From positions 656,736 to 720,735 of the forward strand of contig NZ_KE124774.1 in NCBI RefSeq assembly GCF_000188155.2: 64,000 bases of DNA, read 5' to 3'. The translations under genes and the position numbers were made by a program. Below the pieces are notes generated by a model that saw only the letters and a list, made by a program, of their open reading frames with translations, was not told the DNA's origin and did not search any database. Below, piece after piece: positions 8,868-18,387 of the stretch. Each line of letters starts with the position of its first letter. Position 1 is the stretch's first letter. The stretch comes from Methylocystis sp. ATCC 49242. GTDB lineage: Bacteria > Pseudomonadota > Alphaproteobacteria > Rhizobiales > Beijerinckiaceae.

Positions 8868-9670
8868 AGGTTAGGTAGGAAGAGCGGCATTTCATGTTCA
8901 TTGGCGGGAAGGCCGGCGTAGAACTCGCTCGGAATATGTAGAAAGGCCGGATCCACGGGAACTCCATCGCGCCAAACGAGCCTTCCACCGTTATGTTCGG
9001 CGCGTAGGCTGAGGCGATCTCCGTTATCGGCGTTAAAGGCTAGCATAGGCGCGACGTCGAAACTGCGCGCGCGCACGAAGTTGACAAAGCTGCCGGAACT
9101 CTGCACCGATCCAGTCATTCGAAAGAGCAGGCTTTTCTCATCGTCAAGTGGGGCGTTGACGTCGACGGTTAGGCGGCGCACGCTGAAACTGGCGAGCGTC
9201 GAAACCGCGCGTGCGAAAGCTTCCCGCGTGGGGCTCTTTCTGATGTAATTAGCCGCGCCTCCATAGCCCCCGAGCGCCTTGCCCAATAGCATGGCGCTCG
9301 GTCCCTTGTAGAACTCGACATGATCGACGGTGGAGAGATCGACGTCCTGTGCGGTGAAGCCATGCGAGGCACCGTCGAAGAGCGTCACTCCGGTAGGAAA
9401 GCCGCGCATGACGAAGGTAGGCGAATAAGCGGTATTAGCCGCTGGCGCGTTTACATAGACGCCGCTTTGGTCGCGCCCGAGCGTCTGCGCATTCGGGGCC
9501 GCCGCGGCGTGCTGTTCGATTTCTCGCCGCTCTTTGGCGGGAGCTATGTCTTTGCTGTGTCGCTTGCCGCTGTTCTTCAATCCGTCCCTGCGCCCGCCTT
9601 CCCGCGCCTCCTCGGCGAGAGCCTGGACGGCTCCGAAGCAGGCAAAAAGCAAGGCGAGCGCAATCCTCAT
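8868..9670 (-). pseudogene. TonB-dependent receptor, N-terminal fragment
   Basis: It starts with a signal peptide (MRIALALLFACFGAVQALAE). A partial plug domain follows (YSPTFVMRGFPTGVTLFDG, VDHVEFYKGPSAMLLGKALG, NYIRKSPT) and the first barrel strands. The reading frame runs on to 8792, but receptor-like sequence ends near residue 265. Receptors of this family have 650-800 residues, so most of the barrel is missing. The loss coincides with the junction to the broken resolvase. The start overlaps the preceding gene by ATGA, so it was once the last gene of the uptake operon that begins at 13692. Confidence 0.8.
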
Positions 9671-9990
9671 GGCGCTCCCGGAGCCGCTGTCTCTCCCCGG
9701 CGCCCGGGGCGCAACCGGTCTATTAAATACCGGCGGTCGAGCGCGACCTGCGCGAGCGGTGCAATGAAGCCGGAGGCTTCTTCATTATTAGCGACGGAGA
9801 AACGGCACATCAGGCCGCCCGCCGCGCCTGCGTCGAAAACGTTGAGAATGACAAGCCTCGGCGAACCATGCCCAACGATGCCGCGTTCGCGCAAAAACGC
9901 GGTGAGTTTCGGCCTGGGACGCGCCGAAAGCGGCAACGCGCGGCACAGACTATGGATGAGACTTATTCGCGTGACCCGATCGTGATCCAT
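9667..9990 (-). CDS. Small protein of unknown function in TonB operon
   Basis: This 107-residue product has no signal peptide and no recognised domain. It is rich in Arg and Leu. The start at 9990 (MDHDRVTRIS) is chosen because GAGG lies about 7 bases upstream. It then overlaps the PepSY gene end by about 40 bp, and its stop overlaps the start of the receptor fragment (ATGA), implying translational coupling. A longer frame to 10080 exists but overlaps the upstream gene more. Small uncharacterised genes between PepSY and receptor genes are common in iron-uptake operons. A role is not assigned. Confidence 0.6.
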   Translation of the reverse strand: MDHDRVTRISLIHSLCRALPLSARPRPKLTAFLRERGIVGHGSPRLVILNVFDAGAAGGLMCRFSVANNEEASGFIAPLAQVALDRRYLIDRLRPGRRGETAAPGAP

Positions 9991-11269
9991 TTGTCGCCTC
10001 GTCAGTTGAAAATGCAAGCGCGTCAGAATCAATCGCTCGCCCGTTTGGCCGACGCAGTCTGCGCCATGCTCTCCCGACATGTTGGCTTCTCGCCGAACGC
10101 TTTTTCCACCAAATATAGACGCCGGTGCCGGAAAGCATCACAATGAGAAACCCTAGCCCGCAGACGAAGACGCGGTACGGAAGACCGAACAGATTGGCCA
10201 TATGAAGTTCGATCAACCACGTCGTAATCGAATTCCCTGGCCGATGACCGGTTGGGAGAATCACATTCTGCAGGGCTCCGGTGTAAGCATCAAAAAAAAT
10301 GGAGGTCTGGCCTGTGATCATGCCGATATCGCGCGACGAGCGCACGCGATATTCGGCGTATCCGTCATCGGGTAGGATATAGAGCGCGAGTTCTCGCTCC
10401 ACCGTGAACTTATGTCGATCCGCTTCTTCAGCCATCAACTTGCGCCCAATCGCTTGGGCGTCATCCCAGGTGAGAGGCAGCTTTCCTTCCACTGCATGCT
10501 GCGGCGGCGGCAGCGCCCAGGCGGGCGGCTGATACTCGAACAACATTTGCATTGTCGTGCGATATAGAGTTGGCAGTTTGAAACTGACGCTCGACCACGC
10601 AAAGATGAGTAAAGGAATCCATAACCATAGACCGCCTGCGCGGTGGAGATCGAAGTTGACGCGAAAAAAAGATGATCGAAACTTAATCGACCAAGCGCAC
10701 TTCCATCTCGTGAAAAAATTGCTTAAGCCAAAGGCACCCGCCGGCAGCGTAAGATAAAGCGCGACAAAACAATCGAGCGTCCAAATCAGCGCAAAAATCC
10801 CGAGAATCCATGCGCCCACATTCCCCAGCGCGAGTGTCATATGCAGATCGTAGATGAAAGGCATAATTGCGCTTAGAGTCGTGGGGAAGACGCCGAACAA
10901 CGCAGTCGGGGGTCCGCCAGATTTTATGCGTCCTAATTCGCGCCCATCGGTTGGGTCCAGAAAAAGGGTGTCGAAATCGAGGGGCGCCGCGCCTGGCCGA
11001 GGACCCATTCCTATGAGGGCCGTACCCGGATAGCCAATGTATACCGTCTTGGCTCGACCTTGCGGCGCGAGGGTTTCGGCGCGATGGGCCAGTGCGGCGG
11101 GCTCGATGAGCGGCCCGGGACGCGGTTCGGGATAGAGTTCAGGCGTCAGCCAATGATTCAGTTCTTGCTGGAAGGCGAGCAAACTGCCGGTCGTTCCGGC
11201 AAGTATCAGGAAACCCGCCATAGCGAGGCCGGCCCACCGATGCAGCCTCACAAAGAATGAACGGTTCAT
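9950..11269 (-). CDS. PepSY-associated transmembrane protein
   Basis: This 439-residue inner-membrane protein starts RLHRWAGLAMAGFLILAGTTG, the classic first helix of PepSY_TM proteins. A periplasmic PepSY-like part follows, then helices near residues 145-180 and 220-245, a second PepSY-like region, and a last helix (FVCGLGFLIVMLSGTGVYIWW) near residue 380. Conserved membrane histidines are present (LHRW, DLHMTL, DLHRAGG, ELHMANL). Such proteins are found next to siderophore receptors and are thought to reduce ferric-siderophores or help release iron in the periplasm. It sits 68 bp downstream of the receptor gene. Confidence 0.9.
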   Translation of the reverse strand: MNRSFFVRLHRWAGLAMAGFLILAGTTGSLLAFQQELNHWLTPELYPEPRPGPLIEPAALAHRAETLAPQGRAKTVYIGYPGTALIGMGPRPGAAPLDFDTLFLDPTDGRELGRIKSGGPPTALFGVFPTTLSAIMPFIYDLHMTLALGNVGAWILGIFALIWTLDCFVALYLTLPAGAFGLSNFFTRWKCAWSIKFRSSFFRVNFDLHRAGGLWLWIPLLIFAWSSVSFKLPTLYRTTMQMLFEYQPPAWALPPPQHAVEGKLPLTWDDAQAIGRKLMAEEADRHKFTVERELALYILPDDGYAEYRVRSSRDIGMITGQTSIFFDAYTGALQNVILPTGHRPGNSITTWLIELHMANLFGLPYRVFVCGLGFLIVMLSGTGVYIWWKKRSARSQHVGRAWRRLRRPNGRAIDSDALAFSTDEATNGSRSGHANKSHP

Positions 11270-11337
11270 TGTCTAGATCCACAGTGGATTGGTTTGTGAA
11301 AGGGTTAGGGCGGCCTGCCGCCGCCCAGCCCAAGCGG

Positions 11338-13692
11338 TCAAAAATCCACCCTGATTGTGCCGAGAGCTGTAAACGGCTTGGCCGGAATTAGAGGCGGCGG
11401 TGGCACAGGGCCTGGTTGGAAAAAGTTATCGGCCCCCTCAAAGTACTGTACGTTATTGAGATTACGCAGATTGAGCTGCGCGGTCAGTTTGCGGCCTTCT
11501 ATCAACGTCGCGTAACTCGTCATGACGTCGAGTCGCGCCCATCCGGGCTGCAAGATCGTGTTCCAAATATCGCCCCAGGCGCGGGTCGACGCGGTTACGC
11601 CCCCACCAACTCGCCAGCCAAGTCCGTTGTCACCAAAATCGTATGTCGCGAAAATTTTACCGGAATGGCGGGGGACGTTATCGAGGTGGTTGCCATAAAG
11701 TCCGCTCGCTCCGTTGAAATTGAAGGGATCGAACGGGTCCCTGAGATTGTCGGCGATCACCTTCGCGTCGATATAGGCATAATTGGCGATGAGGCTCAGA
11801 CGGTCCGTGATACGGCCAACGACATCGAGTTCAATGCCGCGACTGCGTTGAACGCCGGCAAGCTTCACTGCGCCTGGCAAAGCGAAATCCTGTATCGGAA
11901 CGTTCGATTTCGTGATTTGAAAGAATGCGAGGGTCGCGGACAGGCCTTCGAACGCCTGCGCCTTTAAACCCGCCTCCCATTGCAGAGCTCTTTGCGCAGG
12001 AAGCACGTCTCCGTTGGCGGTCAGTCCGTTATTCGCGCCAAATGAACGAGAATAGCTGGCATAAGCGCTCACTTCGGATGTGAGATCGACGACCACGCCG
12101 GCGCGCGGAGTCCATCCGCTATCGACGCGTTCTCGGGCTTGCAAGCGATCGGCGATCGCGCATTCCTTGCTTGCGCTAAAGTCATTGGCGAAACCAAAGC
12201 TGGAACACTGTCCTCCGACGACGCTTGCAATATCATATCTTGCTCCAATCAGCAGGTGCAGTCGATCAAACCACGTCGCATGCTCCTGAACGTAAAGCCC
12301 TCTTTGGCGAGTCAAAAAAGATGTGTGCTGTTTGAAAGTCGATCCTGCTTGAGCGTCCCAGAAGGCAAATTGCGGCACCGTGCCGTAGACTGGCGCATAC
12401 AAATTGATGGGATGGACATCTCCCACGCCCAGAAAATAGTTGTAATTACTATTTAGATAATCGAGCCCCATCAAAAAGTCGTGCTTTGCGCCGAGCGCGT
12501 GAAATTTCCCCTCAATGTTTAGATTAGTTGAGACTACTCTCGCATCGATGTTTTGCGCATTGGTGATCCGGTCGTAAATGACGTTGTTTTGTTCGACGCC
12601 TGCATTGATAATGTTTCGCTTGTTGAACCAGCCTTGGCTGTAAAGGAAATTGTTCGTAAATTTCCAGTCCTCGTTGAGATTTTGCTTGAACACATAGCTT
12701 ATATTGTAATTGCTCGCGCTATCCCGCGGATCGTTGGGCTCCTGATAGGAACGACTCAATGGGATGGGTGCCGGGAGCGGTCCAAATGGTCCAGAGGCGG
12801 GCACTCCCGCGTCGCTCTGCGCCCGTGTTCCCAGAAACTGCGTGTCGACGGTAAACTCTGTCCACGCAGAAGGCTTATAGGTGACGACAGGCGCGACCAG
12901 CAGCCGCTCCCCGCCTTGGAACCTCCGGAAAGAGCCGTTGTTCTGATAGGCGCCTGAGACACGATATGCGAGACCTGGAACCTCTTTGATGGGTGCGGTC
13001 AGATCCCATTCCGTTCGATAGTGGTCGTAGGATCCGAACTGTTGTTCAACCCGATATAGTTCGCGATCCAGAGGCCGTTTGGTGACGAAATTAATGAGTC
13101 CTCCGGGCTCCATGCGGCCATAAAGTACAGAAGCGGGCCCTTTGAGGACCTCGATGCGTTCCATATTCGCGGTGTCGAAGGTCGACGTGCCCGAATCGCT
13201 CAACGCAAGGCCATTTCGAAAAATGACTAGGCTCTGAAATCCACGAATCTTGAAGTTGTAGCCCTCTAACTCGTTATTGTTCGAACGTACGCCCGACACG
13301 TTTTCCAGCGTATCTTTCAGTTGCGTGTCTTGCTGGTCTTGGATCACTTGCCTTGGAACAACGGCAATGGAGGCCGGCGTTTCCCTGATGGGTACATCAG
13401 TTCGGGTAGCCGTCGTTGCGTCGGTGACGACATAGCCCTCGGCTGGCGTTTTTGGATCGCGGGTTTCATGAACGCCCTGCGACGAAGAGCCGGGAGCATG
13501 GCCGGAATTGGTTGACGTTGGGCCAGTGCCGCCCGGAGTTTGCGATCCATTGCCGGACGCGTGTCGGGTCGCCGCTCGTCGAGCGGAACCGACTTCAATT
13601 GTCGGCAGCGACTGCTGCGCTTCGGCGGCCATTGAGAATAGGACGAGCGTAATCGCCCCGCCAGAGGCGGCGTGGAGCTTGATAGGTAACAT
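11338..13692 (-). CDS. TonB-dependent siderophore-type receptor (module 1)
   Basis: This 784-residue outer-membrane receptor has a signal peptide ending AAEAQQ and a putative TonB box (LPTIEVG). A low-complexity Gly/Ser/Thr linker (about residues 35-75) precedes a plug domain (ETPASIAVVPRQVIQDQ, VSGVRSNNNELEGYNFKIRG, IEVLKGPASVLYG). The 22-strand barrel ends in the terminal aromatic signature (LGTIRVDF). The plug resembles FhuA/FpvA-type siderophore receptors. The ATG at 13692 is selected because GGGAG lies 9 bases upstream; the frame opens 11 codons earlier without one. It probably heads an operon with the PepSY protein. The N-terminal box and linker closely resemble those of the module 2 receptor. 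Confidence 0.93.
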   Translation of the reverse strand: MLPIKLHAASGGAITLVLFSMAAEAQQSLPTIEVGSARRAATRHASGNGSQTPGGTGPTSTNSGHAPGSSSQGVHETRDPKTPAEGYVVTDATTATRTDVPIRETPASIAVVPRQVIQDQQDTQLKDTLENVSGVRSNNNELEGYNFKIRGFQSLVIFRNGLALSDSGTSTFDTANMERIEVLKGPASVLYGRMEPGGLINFVTKRPLDRELYRVEQQFGSYDHYRTEWDLTAPIKEVPGLAYRVSGAYQNNGSFRRFQGGERLLVAPVVTYKPSAWTEFTVDTQFLGTRAQSDAGVPASGPFGPLPAPIPLSRSYQEPNDPRDSASNYNISYVFKQNLNEDWKFTNNFLYSQGWFNKRNIINAGVEQNNVIYDRITNAQNIDARVVSTNLNIEGKFHALGAKHDFLMGLDYLNSNYNYFLGVGDVHPINLYAPVYGTVPQFAFWDAQAGSTFKQHTSFLTRQRGLYVQEHATWFDRLHLLIGARYDIASVVGGQCSSFGFANDFSASKECAIADRLQARERVDSGWTPRAGVVVDLTSEVSAYASYSRSFGANNGLTANGDVLPAQRALQWEAGLKAQAFEGLSATLAFFQITKSNVPIQDFALPGAVKLAGVQRSRGIELDVVGRITDRLSLIANYAYIDAKVIADNLRDPFDPFNFNGASGLYGNHLDNVPRHSGKIFATYDFGDNGLGWRVGGGVTASTRAWGDIWNTILQPGWARLDVMTSYATLIEGRKLTAQLNLRNLNNVQYFEGADNFFQPGPVPPPPLIPAKPFTALGTIRVDF

Positions 13693-13777
13693 AGTGCCTG
13701 TCTCCCGGCGCGACTCTACCGTCACGCTCGAACAAGGTCGGGTTGAAGTTGCGGCCTAAGGCCGTTTCCCAATCGAG

Positions 13778-14188
13778 TTAGGAGACATAGGGAGGCGCGC
13801 GAGGAGATCGTGACAAAATCTGCGCAGTCGCGCTTTTCGAAGCAGGTATAGAAAACGTGTAAACTAAAGTTAAATCTGGATTTTGATCAGGAAATGACAA
13901 TATCCTTGTAGGCGTATTGGTATAATGCGACAGATCTTCATCGACTCTGTTAGAAGAGCATAATCCACAACATTTCGGATGAGAGGATCTTCTTTCAGTA
14001 GGCACCTGGCCATTAATCTCAGCGCTACAAAACACTTTTGCGATTAGCGTGGTGGCTTCAAAGTGGCGCTTTCCGCCCTCCGTCGGTCCCGTGGCAAGCA
14101 CCAGGCTCTGCAACATGAATAGGCATGCGACCACAACGGCGAGCGCCTTCCTCGCCCCAGCTTTTTGATTTGCCCACCTGCTTATCAT
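13778..14188 (-). CDS. DUF2946-like small cysteine protein (module 1)
   Basis: This 136-residue protein starts at 14188 (MISRWANQKAGARKALA) with one hydrophobic N-terminal segment (AVVVACLFMLQSLVLA), acting as signal peptide or anchor. A cysteine motif (KCCGLCSS) follows in the middle. That layout fits DUF2946, a family often encoded beside TonB-dependent copper or iron receptors. The gene lies 85 bp upstream of the receptor on the same strand and is divergent from the two-component system. The counterpart in module 2 is at 29035-29406 (HHCDACA motif). Its role in metal binding is an inference from the cysteines and neighbourhood. Confidence 0.7.
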   Translation of the reverse strand: MISRWANQKAGARKALAVVVACLFMLQSLVLATGPTEGGKRHFEATTLIAKVFCSAEINGQVPTERRSSHPKCCGLCSSNRVDEDLSHYTNTPTRILSFPDQNPDLTLVYTFSIPASKSATAQILSRSPRAPPYVS

Positions 14189-14430
14189 GCCGCTTCGATA
14201 CGTTCCGATGCCAGCCCTATGCTCACTTGCTCGCACGCTTACGGTCACGCGAATGTTTCCTAGCGGCGCCGCTTTTAAATTTCCAGCCCTGTGGCGTTTC
14301 TGCAACAGGTCAGCGCCTCGATTTTAGTTGTCCTTGCGCTTTATGAGGGCTGACGAAATATTGGTCCGGCCCGACGACCAAGTGGTCGATCGGTCGGGGA
14401 TACCGATGCGAGTGGCGAGGAGCGGCGCCT
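14189..14430. promoter_or_regulatory. Divergent control region of uptake module 1
   Basis: These 242 bases separate the divergent DUF2946-like/receptor genes and the response regulator gene. The region must hold promoters for both directions. No convincing operator repeat was found. Confidence 0.5.
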
Positions 14431-15111
14431 ATGCGAATTCTGTTGGTCGAAGATCATGAGGAGTTGGCGTCGCAGATTGCGAAGCAAATCAAGGGAGCAG
14501 GCTTTATCGTCGATCGCGTTGACTCAATTGAGAAAGCTGAGCTCGCGCTATCCGATTATACCTATTCGGTCACGCTGCTGGATCGAAGATTGCCCGACGG
14601 GGACGGATTGTCGTTGGTTCCGAAAATCCGCAGGCGTCAGCCGGATAGCCGCGTCCTGATGCTAACTGCACTCGACGCCATCGATCAAAGGATTGAGGGG
14701 CTTGATGCCGGAGCTGACGATTATCTCACAAAGCCGTTCAATCTCCATGAATTGATGGCGCGCATCCGCGCGAACCTGAGGCGACACGAGGGAGACCCAA
14801 GTCCTCCGGTCGAGATTGCTTCCCTCTCATTCGATTTCAATACGCATGTTGTGACCGTCGCCGGTCAACCCGTAATGCTCCATCGACGGGAGCTGTCGCT
14901 TCTCGCCGCGCTGATGCGGCGAGCGGGTCGAGTCGTTAAGCGCCAAACGCTGATGGCCGAAATTTACAGCATCGACGAAGAAATTCAGCCGCACGCACTA
15001 ACGATCCTGGTTTCACGCTTACGGACCCACCTCGACGAGGTAGAAGCAGGCGTCGATATCCACTCGGCAAGAGGGGTTGGTTATGTTATCGCGAAGCGCC
15101 ATCCGTGCTAA
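14431..15111 (+). CDS. OmpR-family response regulator (module 1)
   Basis: This is a 226-residue protein. The receiver domain is MRILLVEDHEELA...LLDRRLPDGDG, with acidic Asp7/Asp8 (EDH), phospho-acceptor Asp51, Thr79 and Lys101 (YLTKPF). A C-terminal winged helix (LHRRELSLLAALMRRAGRVV, SRLRTHLDE, ARGVGYVI) binds DNA. Its gene overlaps the kinase gene by 7 bp, so the pair is translated together. It is clearly paralogous to the regulator at 29600-30277; both carry the unusual LLDRRLPDGDG in place of the common DLxLPDxDG. It likely controls the divergent receptor operon. Confidence 0.95.
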   Translation: MRILLVEDHEELASQIAKQIKGAGFIVDRVDSIEKAELALSDYTYSVTLLDRRLPDGDGLSLVPKIRRRQPDSRVLMLTALDAIDQRIEGLDAGADDYLTKPFNLHELMARIRANLRRHEGDPSPPVEIASLSFDFNTHVVTVAGQPVMLHRRELSLLAALMRRAGRVVKRQTLMAEIYSIDEEIQPHALTILVSRLRTHLDEVEAGVDIHSARGVGYVIAKRHPC

Positions 15112-16475
15112 AAATTCGTTCGCTGACAAACAAGCTTCTTGTCTACCTACTGCTATCGCAAGCAGTGGCATTCCTTGTAACCTGGGTAGCGATCCAGATA
15201 CTTATTGCGATCGGCGCGGCATTTGTATTCGATTTTCAGAAAGATGACTTCGCGTATTTCGAAGCAAGCGATCTGGTGGTGCAATCGCTCGTCAAAGAGT
15301 CTGATGGAAAGCTCGTGATCGCGCCATCCCCGTCGTTGCAGGCGCTTGCGGATGAAATACCCACTTTTAGGTATGCGGCGATCGCGCCTGAAGATAGTCG
15401 AGCATTGCCTGGTTCGTCGCCCGAGCTTGTCGACGCGCTATCTGATATGGGCAAAGTGAGATCTAGATATATGGAATTCAGCATCGACGGAGGCTCACGC
15501 TCGTCGCTGCGAGGAATAAAGGAAAAACAAAGAACGCCATTCGGATTGCTGTATATCGTCGTCTACGGCTACCAATTTCGACCAGCCTCTCTCTTTTATT
15601 TCTTAAAAGATGAGCTGATCAGGCCTGGGACATTTTTTCTCGGAATGTTTTTCGCATCCGTGGCGGCAGCTTGGATTTCCATTCGCCAGGGTTTGAAGCC
15701 ACTAAACGTAATTGCCCGGCAAGCGGCGCGGATCGATTTGGATTCTCTTGGCCAATCCATCGTCGCGGCACATGTCTCAAAAGAGGTGGAGCCTTTGATC
15801 GACTCGATTAACGGCGCGCTGCGCAGATTAGACGCAAGCACTACGCGCATGCGCCGATTTATTGCCAACGCCGCACACGAATTGCGAACGCCGGTGGCGA
15901 TAATGCGTGCACGGCTCGAGAATACGAGGGAGCCTACGTTCGACAACGATCTATTGCGAGACGTTAGCCATCTGCAATCGCTCGTTGAGCAACTGCTCAT
16001 CGCGTCTCGCATCGCCGAAAGGCAATCAGAGCTTGAGCAAGATCTCGATTTGGGCGAGACGATTTGGCAGGTTGTGGCGGATTATATGCCCCTCGTCGCC
16101 GCTGGCGGAAGAAAAATCGAACTAGAGAGTGGAGATTCGGTAGTTCGAGTGCGCGGCAATGAACGCGCCATCCAGTGTGTCGTCGCAAATTTGCTTGACA
16201 ATGCATTGCGTGCTGAGCCGCTGGGAGGGACTGTTCGGGTTCGCGTCGAAGACGATGGCATCGTGGAGATCGCGGATCATGGCGAGGGCATTGCCGCAGA
16301 GGATATGGAGAAGATATTCGAGCCGTTTTGGCGCAAGAGCGAACGAACGCCGGGAACCGGTCTTGGTCTTGCGATTGCGAGGGAATTGATAGGGAAGCTC
16401 GGGGGCCGAATATGGGTGGAACATACCCCCGGAGGAGGCGCCACTTTCAAGGTGCGCTTTCCCGTCCAAGTATGA
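15105..16475 (+). CDS. Sensor histidine kinase (module 1)
   Basis: This 456-residue kinase starts with GTG inside the end of the regulator gene. Helix 1 is near residues 10-45, a periplasmic domain of about 130 residues follows, then helix 2 near 175-195 and a HAMP-like linker. The DHp phospho-acceptor is His258 (NAAHELRTPVAIM). The HATPase boxes are NLLDNALRAEP (N), ADHGEGI (G1), FEPFWRKS (F) and GTGLGLAIA (G2). The periplasmic sensor part has no recognisable ligand motif. It is paralogous to the kinase at 30277-31725 (same NALRAEPLGG, FEPFWRKS and PGTGLGLAIARELI blocks). Confidence 0.95.
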   Translation: MLKIRSLTNKLLVYLLLSQAVAFLVTWVAIQILIAIGAAFVFDFQKDDFAYFEASDLVVQSLVKESDGKLVIAPSPSLQALADEIPTFRYAAIAPEDSRALPGSSPELVDALSDMGKVRSRYMEFSIDGGSRSSLRGIKEKQRTPFGLLYIVVYGYQFRPASLFYFLKDELIRPGTFFLGMFFASVAAAWISIRQGLKPLNVIARQAARIDLDSLGQSIVAAHVSKEVEPLIDSINGALRRLDASTTRMRRFIANAAHELRTPVAIMRARLENTREPTFDNDLLRDVSHLQSLVEQLLIASRIAERQSELEQDLDLGETIWQVVADYMPLVAAGGRKIELESGDSVVRVRGNERAIQCVVANLLDNALRAEPLGGTVRVRVEDDGIVEIADHGEGIAAEDMEKIFEPFWRKSERTPGTGLGLAIARELIGKLGGRIWVEHTPGGGATFKVRFPVQV

Positions 16476-16712
16476 TCGTCTCCCGCGGAGCCGACTTTTC
16501 CGTTCTCAGTAGCCAAAGATGGCAAGCTGATATCTGGGTGGGGTGGGGCACATCCAGTTCGTCCGGTGACGGATCGCGTCTTACCGATATGATACCCGCA
16601 CTATGTACGCGTTATTGTTTAGGCTCAGCATGGTTCATCCATTCCGCTAACATAGTGCTACCTATTTGCTGCCTAGCGCATATTGGCTGGTGTCAATTTT
16701 TGCCATAACTAT

Positions 16713-16771
16713 TTGATTTTATTGGTGCCGGTTGAGGGATTCGAACCCCCGACCTACTGATTACAAATCAG
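16713..16771. repeat. attL: displaced 3' part of tRNA-Thr (59-bp direct repeat)
   Basis: These 59 bases are identical to 41604-41662. They contain the CCA end, T arm, variable loop and 3' half of the anticodon stem of tRNA-Thr(UGU), plus 10 bases downstream of the tRNA. The 5' half is absent, so it is not a tRNA gene. Together with the integrase at the other end it marks the left boundary of an integrated island. Confidence 0.92.
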
Positions 16772-16865
16772 CGGTCATACCCTGACACAGCCGGACGCGA
16801 GGCGACAATCGTTGCGACCGATCCGACTGTTTATACTTGCAAAATTTGGCGTTGTCCATCATTGT

Positions 16866-18233
16866 TATGAACAGCGGCGGCAAAGTGTACCACTGAAGCG
16901 GCTTTGCGGGCTGCTTTGACGGCGGCGCAAAAGTGTACCGGTCCTGATAGGCCGAACTCGATGTCATCGACTGGCATGGAGAGGCCGAAAGGATGTTCAC
17001 AGTGGAACTCTATGCCCGGGTGAGACGCGCGGTGATGGCGGAAGGGCTGAGCCGGCGGGAAGCGGCCAGGCGCTTCGGCGTGCACCGCAATACGATCACG
17101 AAGATGCTTCAATATTCGGTTCCGCCGGGGTATCGGCGTCGGGAGCGGCCGATCTCGAAGAAGCTGGGGCCGTATATGGCCTGGATCGACAAGGTCCTGG
17201 CGGATGATCGGCTTGTTCACGCCAAGCAGCGTCATACGGCACAGCGGATATTCGAACGGCTGCGGGACGAAGAAGGGTTTTCCGGCGGTTACACGATCGT
17301 CCGGGAATATGTCGCGCAGGCGCAGTTGCGGTCGCGCGAGATGTTTATTCCACTCAGCCATCGACCGGGGAATGCGCAGGCGGATTTTGGCGAGGCGGAC
17401 GCCTATATCGCCGGCAGGAAGGTCCGCTTTCATTATTTTTGCATGGACCTGCCGCATTCGGACGGCTGCTTCGTCAAGGCCTATCCGGCGGAGACGGCGG
17501 AAGCCTTCTGCGACGGCCATGTCGCGGCCTTCGCCTTCTTTGGCGGCGTCCCCCAGTCCATTCTTTACGACAATACGCGTCTCGCGGTCGCCAGGATCGT
17601 GAAGGGTGGAGAGCGTCTGCGTTCGCAAATGTTTGCGGAACTCCAGAGCCATTACCTTTTTGCTGATCGCTTTGGCCGGCCCGGCAAGGGGAATGACAAG
17701 GGCAAGGTCGAGGGGCTTGTCGGCTATGTCCGGCGCAACTTCATGACGCCACTGCCCGTGGCGGAGAGTTTCGAGGCGCTGAACGCGAGGTTCCTGGACG
17801 CCTGCACGAAACGACGGCGGGCGATCCTGCGCGGCCAGTCGACGCCGATCGGCGAACGCATGCAGGCGGATATGGCGGCATTCCTGCCGGCGCCGCCGGC
17901 TCCCTATGACGCCTGTCACAAGGTCGCGACGCGCGTGTCGTCGATGGCGCTGGTGCGCTACCGCAACAACGATTACTCGGTCCCGACGCGCTTCGGCCAT
18001 CGGGAGGCGCTGGCCAAGGGCTATGTCGATCGGGTCGAGATTGTCTGCGGCGGGGAGACCATCGCCGTGCATGCGCGCAGCTACGGCAAGGCCGAGTTCA
18101 TCTACAACCCGCTGCATTATCTCGCCCTGCTCGAACACAAGAGCCGCGCGCTCGATCAGGCCGCGCCGCTCGACGACTGGCGGCTTGCCGACTGCGTGCA
18201 TCGTCTGCGGCGGCTGATGGAGGCGCGCATGGG
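16866..18233 (+). mobile_element. IS21-family element copy B, truncated
   Basis: The left terminus (TATGAACAGCGGCGGCAAAG) with a second AAGTGTACC repeat is intact. The element stops abruptly at 18233, exactly where copy C begins in opposite orientation. It forms a near-perfect 1.37-kb inverted repeat with 19525-20893. Confidence 0.88.
16993..18233 (+). pseudogene. istA: IstA transposase of IS21 copy B, 3' truncated
   Basis: The first 413 codons match copy C almost exactly (one visible substitution, REALAKG versus REVLAKG). They include the N-terminal helix-turn-helix, the rve core and most of the C-terminal domain. After MEARMG the native frame is lost and 13 unrelated codons from the neighbouring IS end lead to a stop at 18273. 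The last 100 residues and istB are missing, so the copy is probably inactive by itself. Confidence 0.88.
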
Positions 18234-18298
18234 TGTCAATGGCGGGGACAAAATGTGCATGAAGGCGGGGTAAAAGTGTACCGGTCTGGTTTCGAGAA

Positions 18299-18316
18299 AA
18301 GGGCCGCACGGCCCTT
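18299..18316 (-). terminator. Hairpin downstream of istB
   Basis: AAGGGCC-GCAC-GGCCCTT is a perfect 7-bp stem between the istB stop and the element end, followed on the minus strand by a short T-rich run. It probably terminates istAB transcripts. Confidence 0.5.
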
Positions 18317-18387
18317 GTAGTTTAGTTGACGCGGGCGTTGAGGCGCGCGGAGCGTAGCGCAGCGCGGTTCAACGCGCGCGACGGCGA

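Noticed and set aside
16724-16797. Second tRNA-Thr gene at the left island end
   Set aside because: Only the 3' half matches; the bases after the anticodon stem do not form a D arm or acceptor 5' strand.
16831-18309. 492-codon frame antisense to istA of IS21 copy B
   Set aside because: It is the reverse shadow of a recognised transposase gene, has no motif, and recurs wherever this IS occurs.
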